Part shown: piece after piece, positions 1 to 5,895 of the stretch
Layout: the number at the start of each line of letters is the position of its first letter
Position numbering within the stretch: position 1 is the first letter of the stretch
Source: Thermoprotei archaeon
GTDB lineage: Archaea > Thermoproteota > Thermoprotei_A > Sulfolobales > Fervidicoccaceae
Reading direction: 5' to 3'
NCBI GenBank assembly: GCA_022759165.1
Contig: JAEMPT010000092.1
Location: forward strand, 1 to 8,331
DNA: 8,331 nucleotides
Made by a program: the position numbers and the translations under genes
The notes under the pieces: model-generated
Told to the model about the DNA's origin: nothing
Database searches by the model: none
The model's input: the letters and a program-made list of their open reading frames with translations, nothing else

Positions 1-140
1 TGTTTTTTTTAACGTAAAAATCTGACCTACGGTATGTCGAGGAAATCGATTTCGTAATATCCAATTGTGCCCTTTGGAATAAAAAACGATGAGATAAAGA
101 TAAAATCAATTTTCCTATGTAAACATTATGGTGAGGTGCT
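1..140. other. Intergenic region upstream of the phosphoribosyltransferase gene
   Basis: No coding region is supported here. The T-run at 3-10 could be the U-rich terminator of a gene to the left. A perfect 12-bp palindrome, GAAATCGATTTC, lies at 42-53. The A/T-rich stretch at 91-107 (GATAAAGATAAAATC) is a weak TATA candidate, correctly placed if transcription starts near 125. GGTG motifs at 130-133 and 135-138 are the ribosome-binding signals of the next gene. An ATG at 128-130 is in another frame and meets a stop at 158-160. Confidence 0.45.
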
Positions 141-818
141 ACGCCCAAAATACCAGTTAAGCTTGTCAATTGGGACGATGTAGTAACGTGGAGCAAGGAC
201 CTAGCTGAGAAAATAAAGTCCGACGGATTTTACCCTGATGTAATTGTAGCGATTGCAAGAGGAGGAGTCGTAACTGCAAGGCTCCTCTGCGATTATTTAG
301 GCGTAATAGATATGCTGTCCATAAAAGTAGAACACTGGGTCGAGACCGCCGCGCACACGGAAAACGCATCCATAAAATATCCCTTCAATATAGACTTATC
401 CAAGAAGAGAGTGCTTCTTGTAGATGATATATGCGATACAGGCAAAAGCGTTGAAGTAGCAAAGGAACATATAATGAGCTTCTCTAAACCAGCGGAGCTA
501 AGGACAGCGACTATGCAGTACATAAGCCCTGTTTCTAAGTATAAGCCAGACTACTATTCTGAGGAAGTGAAGGAATGGTACTGGTACATGTATCCTTGGA
601 ATTACTTTGAAGATTCCATAAACCTTGTAAAGAAGATCCTTCAATCAGATGCCTCTAAGAAATGGAGCATTGAAGAGCTTGAAAAGGAGTTCAGAAACTC
701 TTATACCATAGATCCTCCAGTCCCTATGGAAGAAGTGGTCAAAGAGGGTGTGAGAAGAGGGGTATTTTATCACGCTAATGGCGAAGTTAAGCTAAGAAGC
801 CAATATATAATGAGCTGA
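141..818 (+). CDS. Purine-type phosphoribosyltransferase, probable ACG start
   Basis: Likely cytosolic purine-salvage enzyme (archaeal COG2236-like, hypoxanthine/xanthine/guanine type) that transfers ribose-5-phosphate from PRPP to a base. The exact base is not readable from sequence. The 225-aa reading shows an IARGG loop at residues 38-42 and the PRPP-binding signature VLLVDDICDTGKS at 91-103, with the acidic pair D95-D96. Residues about 165-222 (from around W175) look like a small winged helix. The frame is open from the stop at 132-134, yet contains no ATG, GTG or TTG before ATG 312, which lies beyond the IARGG loop. Starting at 312 would delete essential structure. ACG at 141-143, read as Met, gives MPKIPVKLV, and GGTG at 130-133 lies 7 nt upstream, as in neighbouring genes. 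ATA at 150 is the other option. A sequencing error is possible. Family assignment is secure; the start is inference. Confidence 0.85.
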   Translation, partial: TPKIPVKLVNWDDVVTWSKDLAEKIKSDGFYPDVIVAIARGGVVTARLLCDYLGVIDMLSIKVEHWVETAAHTENASIKYPFNIDLSKKRVLLVDDICDTGKSVEVAKEHIMSFSKPAELRTATMQYISPVSKYKPDYYSEEVKEWYWYMYPWNYFEDSINLVKKILQSDASKKWSIEELEKEFRNSYTIDPPVPMEEVVKEGVRRGVFYHANGEVKLRSQYIMS

Positions 819-897
819 CCTTTCTAATCATTAGCATGGTCTTTATTTACTACGAAGATCTTTTGTTTTATTGCTCATAAACTGCGATTCTCGTCTA
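819..897. other. Short spacer after the phosphoribosyltransferase gene
   Basis: This holds an 11-bp near-palindrome CTAATCATTAG (824-834) and a T-rich stretch at 871-882 that may end the upstream transcript or serve as the TATA region for the guide RNA that follows. No reading frame is convincing. Confidence 0.3.
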
Positions 898-956
898 GGC
901 TATGATGATCGACCTATTTCGGAGTGAACGATGAAGAGCCGTGTGAGGTCTGAGCC
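898..956 (+). ncRNA. Box C/D guide sRNA candidate
   Basis: All four boxes occur in order with archaeal spacing: box C ATGATGA (902-908), an 11-nt guide (909-919), D' CGGA (920-923), a 4-nt spacer, C' ACGATGA (928-934), a 15-nt guide (935-949), and box D CTGA (950-953). The terminal stem GGC (898-900) pairs with GCC (954-956), leaving a 3-nt bulge T901-A902-T903 as expected of the k-turn bound by L7Ae. Such RNAs direct 2'-O-methylation of rRNA or tRNA by fibrillarin. The implied targets, opposite the fifth base before D or D', contain ACCTCACACGGC and AAATAGGTCGA. I could not assign these to a known rRNA or tRNA site. D' and C' are each one base off consensus, which is common. A U-rich tract follows at 961-976. 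Confidence 0.62.
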
Positions 957-960
957 AAAA

Positions 961-992
961 ATTTTATTTTTGTTTTGCATGTTAAAAACAAA
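961..992 (+). promoter_or_regulatory. Promoter and candidate operator of the regulator operon
   Basis: An A/T-rich TATA-like block (TTTTATTTTT, 962-971) precedes an inverted repeat TTTGTTTT (969-976) / AAAACAAA (985-992). The arms are perfect 8-mers separated by 8 nt. It ends 17 nt before the start of a winged-helix regulator, where an autorepressor would block TBP binding or initiation. The same T-run could also end the upstream sRNA. The symmetry is seen; operator function is inference. Confidence 0.4.
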
Positions 993-1009
993 TAAAACAG
1001 GTAATGCCT

Positions 1010-1387
1010 ATGAGCGATATAGAGGTCATGAGGCTATTCTTAAAGCTGGGATTCACGCTTTCTGCGGCTACCGTTCTTACAGTATTATTCAGTGCAAAGA
1101 ACCCTATGTGCTTCGGGGAAATAGTGAAGGCGACAGGCTATGCAAAGGGACATGTCTCCCAGATTCTGAAGCAGTTAGAGGCAAGAAAGATAGTCGAAAG
1201 GATCTACGAAGGAAAGAAGGTCCAATTTAGATTGAAGAAAAACGCGCTAAGCGAGCTCCTTTTAGAGCACTTAGTAGAAATAAAGAAATCAATTGAGCCA
1301 TTTGCTATGCAATCTTTCCCTCAAGACGATAGGATAAAGAAGCTTGTTGAGAGGCTCAATGAAGCCATTTCAGGTGATGGTATTTGA
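1010..1387 (+). CDS. Winged-helix transcriptional regulator (MarR/ArsR-like)
   Basis: A 125-aa protein that probably binds DNA as a dimer and controls its own operon. Residues 35-59 form the helix-turn-helix, with recognition helix around YAKGHVSQILKQLE. Residues 61-76 form a basic wing (IVERIYEGKKVQFRLK). The flanking helices at 1-30 and 80-125 suit dimerisation. No metal-binding Cys/His cluster or ligand domain is visible, so the signal sensed is unknown. Start choice: ATG 1004 leaves almost no gap after AGGT (999-1002), whereas ATG 1010 gives the 6-7 nt spacing used by the neighbours. The longer form would add only Met-Pro. The stop overlaps the TTG start of the next gene, so the two are translationally linked. 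The exact subfamily is uncertain. Confidence 0.82.
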   Translation: MSDIEVMRLFLKLGFTLSAATVLTVLFSAKNPMCFGEIVKATGYAKGHVSQILKQLEARKIVERIYEGKKVQFRLKKNALSELLLEHLVEIKKSIEPFAMQSFPQDDRIKKLVERLNEAISGDGI

Positions 1388-1770
1388 GCGATTCTGGAAA
1401 ATCGATTTCCTATAGGGCAGCGCTGTTGCTTGATAAAGGCAAAACCATTCCCCAAAGCCTCGCTCTCCGCTTGCTCCAGGAGGCTAGAAGAAGTGGCTTC
1501 AGGCTAGAACTTGTAACAATTTCGGAAGAGGACCCCCCTCGCCAGGTCAATCTCCTTCTGCCTTTGATCACAGCAAATCATAGCGTTACAATTACCATTC
1601 AATCTAAGAAAGCTAATAGTAAAGAGGATCTTGAACGATTGCTTTCTAATGGAGATTTTGATATTATTTATGCAGAAAAAAACTTCATTGAGAATTTGGG
1701 AGAAATTCTAACGAAAACGGCGATAAAAGTCATCCCATACGATGGGGAGGTGGCAGAAAAAGATGCCTGA
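1384..1770 (+). CDS. Unrecognised 128-aa protein in the regulator / radical SAM operon
   Basis: I do not recognise this family. The start is TTG (1384-1386), supported by GGTG at 1373-1376 with a 7-nt gap and by overlap with the preceding TGA. The end overlaps the radical SAM start by 8 bases. The protein has alternating helices and strands: a helix near residues 22-36 (SLALRLLQEARRSGF), then strands LELVTIS, VTITIQS, FDIIYAE and IKVIPYD. This suggests a small alpha/beta fold with a regular central sheet. There is no signal peptide, membrane segment, Cys motif or known catalytic motif. Its place between a regulator and a radical SAM enzyme suggests an accessory or substrate-binding role, but that is inference. 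The TTG start and overlaps on both sides argue that it is real. Confidence 0.7.
   Translation: MSDSGKSISYRAALLLDKGKTIPQSLALRLLQEARRSGFRLELVTISEEDPPRQVNLLLPLITANHSVTITIQSKKANSKEDLERLLSNGDFDIIYAEKNFIENLGEILTKTAIKVIPYDGEVAEKDA
1746..1752 (+). promoter_or_regulatory. Ribosome-binding site that decides the radical SAM start
   Basis: The motif GGAGGTG is the strongest Shine-Dalgarno match in the window. It lies 10 nt before ATG 1763 but inside the frame that would begin at ATG 1742, which has no such motif ahead of it. This favours 1763, giving an N-terminus MPEVVITTDRT. Confidence 0.65.
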
Positions 1771-3274
1771 GGTAGTAATTACTACAGACAGAACGATGAT
1801 GTCCAACCACCATGGAAAAGAGTTTTTGGGTTTCGTAGCTACAGGTCCTGCCATTGGGCTGCCTGAGGGGCTTTGGCTCTGGATCTCTTCACCTAAACCG
1901 AAAATACTGGGAGATGGTGAGCCCCTTGAAGCACCATACGGTCTGAGGAAGGTGGAGGCATCGCTCATCAAGAATGGCATAGACGCTAAGATCATAGACC
2001 CAGATTACTTGGGAAAGTACGCAGAAGAGACAAAGGTACTGATGGTGGGGCATCATGACTTCTTTGCTTATGGCCCTCCAAGCAACGAATGGTGGCTCAT
2101 AACGGGGAGAGAGCCGATCAACAGAATAAGCTTTGCCAAGCTGATGGAGAGCGAGCCGGTTAGAAGGATGAAGAAAAACGGGACGAAAATCATAGCGGGG
2201 GGGCCTGCTGCTTGGCAATGGCTTTACGAGCCGGATAAGTGGAAAAGATGGGGCGTTGATACGGTAGTCGATGGAGAGGCTGAGAAAGTCATCCCATCGC
2301 TCGTTAGGAAAGCTCTTAAGGGAGAAGAGCTGCCGAGCTATTTATATGTTGGAGTTAAGGATGTTCCTCTGCTCGACGAAATACCGGAGATAGTTAAGCC
2401 TAGCGTGAACGGATTAGTCGAGATCATGAGAGGTTGCCCCAGGGGATGCATGTTCTGCAGCGTTACTCTCAGACCACTCAGGCACATTCCGATTGAGAAA
2501 GTCGAGAGAGAAATACTCGTGAACGTTCGAGCTGGAATAAAAAGAGGACTTTTGCACAGTGAGGATGTCCTACTTTACGGTGCCGATGGAGTTAAGCCTA
2601 AAGAGGAGCCGGTCATAAAATTGCACGAGATGGCCCTAAAACATGTAGAGGAACTTGCCTGGAGCCATGCTAGCCTAGCTGCCATTAGATATGCCCAGGA
2701 AAAATACAAGCTGATTTCCAAAATAATGGAGATGGTGAAAACGAAGCAGGACTTTCTGGGAGTGGAAGTCGGTCTCGAAACGGGGGGCATCGAGCTAGCG
2801 AAGAAAATAATGCCTGCTAAGTCTGCACCTTATCCTGTAGAAAGCTGGCACGAGACAGTTGAAGAGGCTTTCAAGATAATGCACGAGAACGATATAATTC
2901 CCGCCGTAACCCTTATCATTGGTCTTCCCGAGGAGACTGAGAAGGACTTACTGCAAACGATTGAACTGCTAGACAGGTTGAAGCAATACAGAAGCCTCAT
3001 TGTCCCAATGATGTTCGTCCCGATGGGAGCGTTGAAGAACAAAGAGTTTTACAGAAGGGAGATGATGACCGACCTCCATATCGAGGTTCTATACAAAACC
3101 TATCAGCACTCAATTTTCTGGGCGAAGGATATATTGAAGAAATACTATCTTAAGTCTCCACTGCAATTTCCATTAAGAGGTCTGCTGGAGTTCTTCATCT
3201 GGTATGTGGAAAGGAAGGTCAATAGTTTCTCAGAGGAACTTCCTATTCTGAGCAAAGAGGGTGCGACTACGTAA
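1763..3274 (+). CDS. Radical SAM protein with N-terminal cobalamin-binding-like domain
   Basis: A 503-aa enzyme of the COG1032 type. The [4Fe-4S] cluster ligands are C225, C229 and C232 in RGCPRGCMFCS (CxxxCxxC), which binds S-adenosylmethionine and makes a 5'-deoxyadenosyl radical. Later core motifs are present: GVEVGLETGG and a LIIGLPEETEKDL segment. Residues about 1-190 resemble a B12-binding Rossmann domain (TKIIAGGPAAWQ, VDTVVDGEAEK). The DxHxxG cobalamin-ligand motif is not apparent (GHHDFFAYGPP stands there), so B12 use is unproven. The C-terminal 90 residues hold aromatic helices. The substrate is unknown; methyl transfer or other radical chemistry is possible. It overlaps the preceding gene and is last in a three-gene operon. 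A start at 1742 would add seven residues but lacks a ribosome-binding site. Confidence 0.88.
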   Translation: MPEVVITTDRTMMSNHHGKEFLGFVATGPAIGLPEGLWLWISSPKPKILGDGEPLEAPYGLRKVEASLIKNGIDAKIIDPDYLGKYAEETKVLMVGHHDFFAYGPPSNEWWLITGREPINRISFAKLMESEPVRRMKKNGTKIIAGGPAAWQWLYEPDKWKRWGVDTVVDGEAEKVIPSLVRKALKGEELPSYLYVGVKDVPLLDEIPEIVKPSVNGLVEIMRGCPRGCMFCSVTLRPLRHIPIEKVEREILVNVRAGIKRGLLHSEDVLLYGADGVKPKEEPVIKLHEMALKHVEELAWSHASLAAIRYAQEKYKLISKIMEMVKTKQDFLGVEVGLETGGIELAKKIMPAKSAPYPVESWHETVEEAFKIMHENDIIPAVTLIIGLPEETEKDLLQTIELLDRLKQYRSLIVPMMFVPMGALKNKEFYRREMMTDLHIEVLYKTYQHSIFWAKDILKKYYLKSPLQFPLRGLLEFFIWYVERKVNSFSEELPILSKEGATT

Positions 3275-3308
3275 GAAGAAACGATCTCATATTAAAAATC
3301 AATTTTTG

Positions 3309-3330
3309 AAAGCTCTAGGCTGAGCTTTTT
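3309..3330 (+). terminator. Hairpin plus T-tract terminator after the radical SAM operon
   Basis: A perfect 7-bp stem AAAGCTC (3309-3315) / GAGCTTT (3322-3328) with a 6-nt loop TAGGCT runs into T3326-3330. It lies 35 nt after the stop codon. Archaeal termination relies mainly on U-tracts, so the stem may be supplementary. Confidence 0.5.
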
Positions 3331-3397
3331 GAATTAATAACTCATCGCTTTTTCAACTTAAAGTAAAATCGTTCAATTTTTTTAAGCTAAAAGTATC

Positions 3398-3414
3398 AAA
3401 GAAATTTTATATTA
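3398..3414 (+). promoter_or_regulatory. Promoter of the P5C dehydrogenase gene (BRE + TATA)
   Basis: A purine-rich BRE-like AAAGAAA (3398-3404) abuts TTTTATATTA (3405-3414). Initiation about 25 nt downstream would fall near 3435-3440, just before the GGTG at 3441-3444, giving a very short leader. Confidence 0.5.
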
Positions 3415-3450
3415 TAGATTTGGAATATTTTATTTTTGAAGGTGTGCTTT

Positions 3451-5061
3451 ATGCTCAAGCTAGAAAAGCCAAGGAATGAGAAGATCCTTCTTTATGAACC
3501 GGGTAGCAAGGAGAGAGAAGAGCTGAAGAAGAAGCTTGAAGAGGTAAAATCCAAAAGGGCAGAGGTCCCGCTCATAATAAATGGCAAGGAGGTCAAAACC
3601 GATAAGATCATAAAGAACGTTTCTCCTCATGACAAAAGGACAGTTCTAGCGGATGTATACATAGCAGGTGAAGCGGAAATAGAGGAGGCGATAGAGGCCT
3701 CATTAGACGCTTTTTCAAAGTGGTCAGATCTCGAATGGTACCACAGAGCTTCTGTATTTATGAAAGCAGCGGATCTGTTGGCAGGTCCTTATAGGCTAGA
3801 AGCTATCGCTTCTATAATGTTAAACCTTTCGAAGACTCCATACGAGGCGGAGATAGACCTAGCGGAGCTCGTTGACTTCTGGAGATTTAATGCCTATTAT
3901 GCACAAGAAATATTCTCCAGCCAGCCTGATCAATTCCCAGGCGAGCTAAATAGATTTGACTGGAGGCCTCTCGAGGGCTTTATTTTAGCGATCCCCCCCT
4001 TCAACTTCTTCAGTATAGGCGGAAATCTACCTACAGCTCCAGTTATAGTAGGGAACGTGAGCATCTGGAAACCCTCAAGAGATGTGGCCTTTGCAAATTA
4101 CGTCATTATGAAGGCTCTTATGGAGGCTGGTCTCCCCCGAGGTGTAATAAATTTCCTTCCTTATGACACTAAATATTCTGACAAGCTACTTCTACACAGG
4201 GAATTCGCAGGCCTTCACTTCACAGGAAGCTATAATACTCTGGTAAATCTCTGGAAAAAAATCGCATCCAATTTGGAGAACTACAAGAACTTTCCTAGGA
4301 TAGTGGGGGAAACCGGAGGCAAGGACTTCCTAATTGTTCATGAAAGCGCTGATATAAAAGAGGCGGTCACCGGCATAATAAGAGGAGCATTTGAGTATCA
4401 GGGACAGAAGTGCAGCGCACTCTCTAGGCTCTTCGTTGCCAGAAGCATCTGGCCTTCCCTCAGAGATGAAATGGTCAAGCAGCTTTCTCTCTTGAAATAT
4501 GGCGATGTTACCGACTTCAGCGTTTTCGGTGGGGCTCTGATAAACGAGTCCGCCTATAGAAACGCCGTATCTTACATAGAATACGCTAAACAGCATCCGG
4601 AAGAGTACTCCTTTGTATTCGGCGGAGAATATTCTGAAGAAAAAGGTTGGTTCGTATATCCGACAGTGATAGAGACGAACAATCCGAGAGGCAAACTGAT
4701 GAGAGAAGAGATATTCGCTCCAATCTTGACTGTATATGTGTTTGATGATTCGATGTACAACGAAACCCTGAATATAATCGATGGGGCAACCGATTATGGG
4801 CTTACTGGTTCCATATTTGCAAGGGATAGGGAAGCGATCGCTAAGGCGGAGAAGTCTTTAAGATATACCGCAGGCAACTTCTACATAAACGATAAGCCGA
4901 CTGGCGCGATCGTTGGAAGACAACCATTCGGAGGAGCCAGACATTCTGGGACGAACGATAAAGCGGGCTCATGGCTGAACCTAGTAAGATGGTTGAACCC
5001 GAGGGCTATAAAGGAGAATCTAATACCTCCGAAGGATTGGAGAAGGCCATATATGGGATAA
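3451..5061 (+). CDS. pruA: 1-pyrroline-5-carboxylate dehydrogenase (ALDH4 type)
   Basis: NAD(P)-dependent oxidation of glutamate-5-semialdehyde (from P5C) to glutamate, the last step of proline catabolism, in the cytosol. The 536-aa protein has a complete aldehyde dehydrogenase fold: N185 in PPFNFFS (oxyanion), E287 in GETGGKD (general base) and C321 in EYQGQKCSALSR (nucleophile), the usual 34 residues after Glu. REEIFAPIL and YINDKPTGAIVGRQPFGGARHSG are followed by TNDKAG, closely resembling eukaryotic ALDH4A1 and group I P5CDH rather than the PutA-fused bacterial form. ATG 3451 has GGTG 6 nt upstream; an upstream in-frame TTG at 3436 would place that signal inside the gene, so it was rejected. 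It stands alone with its own promoter and no proline dehydrogenase partner in the window. Confidence 0.93.
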   Translation: MLKLEKPRNEKILLYEPGSKEREELKKKLEEVKSKRAEVPLIINGKEVKTDKIIKNVSPHDKRTVLADVYIAGEAEIEEAIEASLDAFSKWSDLEWYHRASVFMKAADLLAGPYRLEAIASIMLNLSKTPYEAEIDLAELVDFWRFNAYYAQEIFSSQPDQFPGELNRFDWRPLEGFILAIPPFNFFSIGGNLPTAPVIVGNVSIWKPSRDVAFANYVIMKALMEAGLPRGVINFLPYDTKYSDKLLLHREFAGLHFTGSYNTLVNLWKKIASNLENYKNFPRIVGETGGKDFLIVHESADIKEAVTGIIRGAFEYQGQKCSALSRLFVARSIWPSLRDEMVKQLSLLKYGDVTDFSVFGGALINESAYRNAVSYIEYAKQHPEEYSFVFGGEYSEEKGWFVYPTVIETNNPRGKLMREEIFAPILTVYVFDDSMYNETLNIIDGATDYGLTGSIFARDREAIAKAEKSLRYTAGNFYINDKPTGAIVGRQPFGGARHSGTNDKAGSWLNLVRWLNPRAIKENLIPPKDWRRPYMG

Positions 5062-5113
5062 AAAAGAAATCTTGCAATCTTTTTTCGAATTTTAGAACTC
5101 TATACTTTTTTGT
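5060..5113 (+). terminator. Terminator region after pruA
   Basis: The inverted repeat AAAAAAGA (5060-5067) / TCTTTTTT (5078-5085) begins within the stop codon and ends in a T6 run. Two more T-runs follow at 5089-5092 and 5105-5110. Serial T-tracts are a typical archaeal termination signal. Confidence 0.5.
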
Positions 5114-5198
5114 AAGCTTTCAAATATGCGGATTCATTATTAAGGCTCTCTCTTTTTAGTAATTTCGTTTAAACAGAGCAAAACGATAATAGAAGGCA

Positions 5199-5207
5199 AT
5201 ATAAATA
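5199..5207 (+). promoter_or_regulatory. TATA box of the DUF134 gene
   Basis: The sequence ATATAAATA is preceded by purine-rich AGAAGGCA (BRE-like) and lies 28 nt before the DUF134 start codon. The transcript would have a very short leader, beginning at or near the GAGGT ribosome-binding site (5222-5226). Confidence 0.5.
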
Positions 5208-5234
5208 GAGTCTTTAGAAAAGAGGTAAAAGTCG

Positions 5235-5567
5235 ATGCCTAGGTGGATGCGGGGACGCCCTGGCGGATGCAGGGGGAGACCGCCCATAGAGGTTAGGTCC
5301 GAGATAAATGTGGAGGATTTGATCTTCCTCCCAATTAAGGGAACAGTAGGGTTAAATCAAAGCGATATCGTTGAAATATATGATTATGAGGTGGAAGCGC
5401 TCAAGCTGGTGCACCTCGATGGGCTCTCGACGGATGAAGCTGCTGCGAAAATGGGCCTATCAAAGGCTACATTTTGGAGGATCCTCGAAACATGCCGAAT
5501 GAAGTTAGCTGATGCGATCTCTTCGGGAAAGCCGATAAAACTTGTTTCAAAAAAATCTGATTTTTAA
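5235..5567 (+). CDS. DUF134 family DNA-binding protein
   Basis: A 110-aa member of the DUF134 family (COG1342), small predicted DNA-binding proteins of unknown target. Residues about 44-100 hold the family core: IVEIYDYEVEALKLVHLDGL, then a sigma-70 region 4-like helix-turn-helix (TDEAAAKMGLSKATFWRIL) and a following helix. The N-terminus is arginine/glycine-rich, with RGRP at 6-9 and again at 13-16, the core of an AT-hook, around one Cys (C12). The GAGGT signal is 8 nt before the ATG. The gene precedes the DUF5320-like gene by 61 nt, but that gene has its own TATA box. It may regulate its neighbours, and this is inference. The family assignment is strong. Confidence 0.87.
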   Translation: MPRWMRGRPGGCRGRPPIEVRSEINVEDLIFLPIKGTVGLNQSDIVEIYDYEVEALKLVHLDGLSTDEAAAKMGLSKATFWRILETCRMKLADAISSGKPIKLVSKKSDF

Positions 5568-5588
5568 TCTTGGAATAAACCGAAAAGC

Positions 5589-5612
5589 TTATATATTTTG
5601 AAACATATTTCA
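5589..5612 (+). promoter_or_regulatory. TATA box and candidate operator of the DUF5320-like gene
   Basis: TTATATATTTT (5589-5599), preceded by CGAAAAGC (BRE-like), places initiation near 5619, about 10 nt before the ATG. The mRNA would be nearly leaderless, matching the lack of a GGTG motif. An inverted repeat TGAAA (5599-5603) / TTTCA (5608-5612) with a 4-nt spacer lies between TATA and start, where a repressor could act. Confidence 0.45.
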
Positions 5613-5628
5613 TAATTGGCGATAAAAT

Positions 5629-5895
5629 ATGAGCTGGAGAGGATGGAGAGGACCATACCCAGGCAACGGACCTTGGTCTCATCTGCCACCATACGAAAGA
5701 CCAGGCTACTGGTACGGAAGAGGGTGGTGCTGGAGAACTGCGCCTTATGGCTATGTACCACCATATCCAGGAGCGTTCCCGAGCACTGAAGATGAGCTAA
5801 GGTACCTGGAAGATCTGAGGAAATATATAAGCGAAGTAGTCCTGAAGGATTTGGATTCTAGAATAGGAGAGCTGAAAAAAGCCCTAGGCAAATAA
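5629..5895 (+). CDS. DUF5320-like Gly/Pro/aromatic-rich small protein
   Basis: An 88-aa protein resembling the DUF5320 family, whose function is unknown. Residues 1-50 are rich in Gly, Pro, Trp, Tyr and Arg (such as RGWRGPYPGNGPW and GYWYGRGWCWRTAP), with one Cys (C34). They are probably flexible or form a metal- or ligand-binding surface. Residues 52-88 form a charged amphipathic helix (EDELRYLEDLRKYI, LDSRIGELKKAL) likely to make a coiled coil. There is no signal peptide or membrane segment. DUF5320 genes are frequently found beside DUF134 and NifX/NifB-like iron-molybdenum cofactor genes, and the DUF134 neighbour here fits. The ORF is real by codon structure and context; the family call is from pattern resemblance. 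Confidence 0.75.
   Translation: MSWRGWRGPYPGNGPWSHLPPYERPGYWYGRGWCWRTAPYGYVPPYPGAFPSTEDELRYLEDLRKYISEVVLKDLDSRIGELKKALGK

Noticed and set aside
312..818. Phosphoribosyltransferase starting at the first ATG (312)
   Set aside because: It would remove the conserved IARGG loop and first strands, which are encoded in the same open frame upstream.
824..834. CTAATCATTAG palindrome after the phosphoribosyltransferase stop
   Set aside because: The arms are 5 bp with a 1-base centre, too short for a hairpin and common by chance in AT-rich DNA.
931..1230. Plus-strand 99-codon frame overlapping the sRNA and regulator gene
   Set aside because: It overlaps the well-supported regulator in another frame, starts inside the C/D RNA and has no ribosome-binding motif or recognisable protein pattern.
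1396..1410. GGAAAATCGATTTCC, resembling the palindrome at 42-53
   Set aside because: It lies in coding sequence and is only partly symmetric; two ATCGAT-centred matches are likely coincidental.
1742..1762. Radical SAM start at ATG 1742
   Set aside because: No ribosome-binding motif precedes it, and the strong GGAGGTG would lie inside the gene; ATG 1763 fits better.
3061..3090. ATGATGA box C-like motif inside the radical SAM gene
   Set aside because: No correctly spaced D', C' or D boxes or terminal stem, and it lies within coding sequence.
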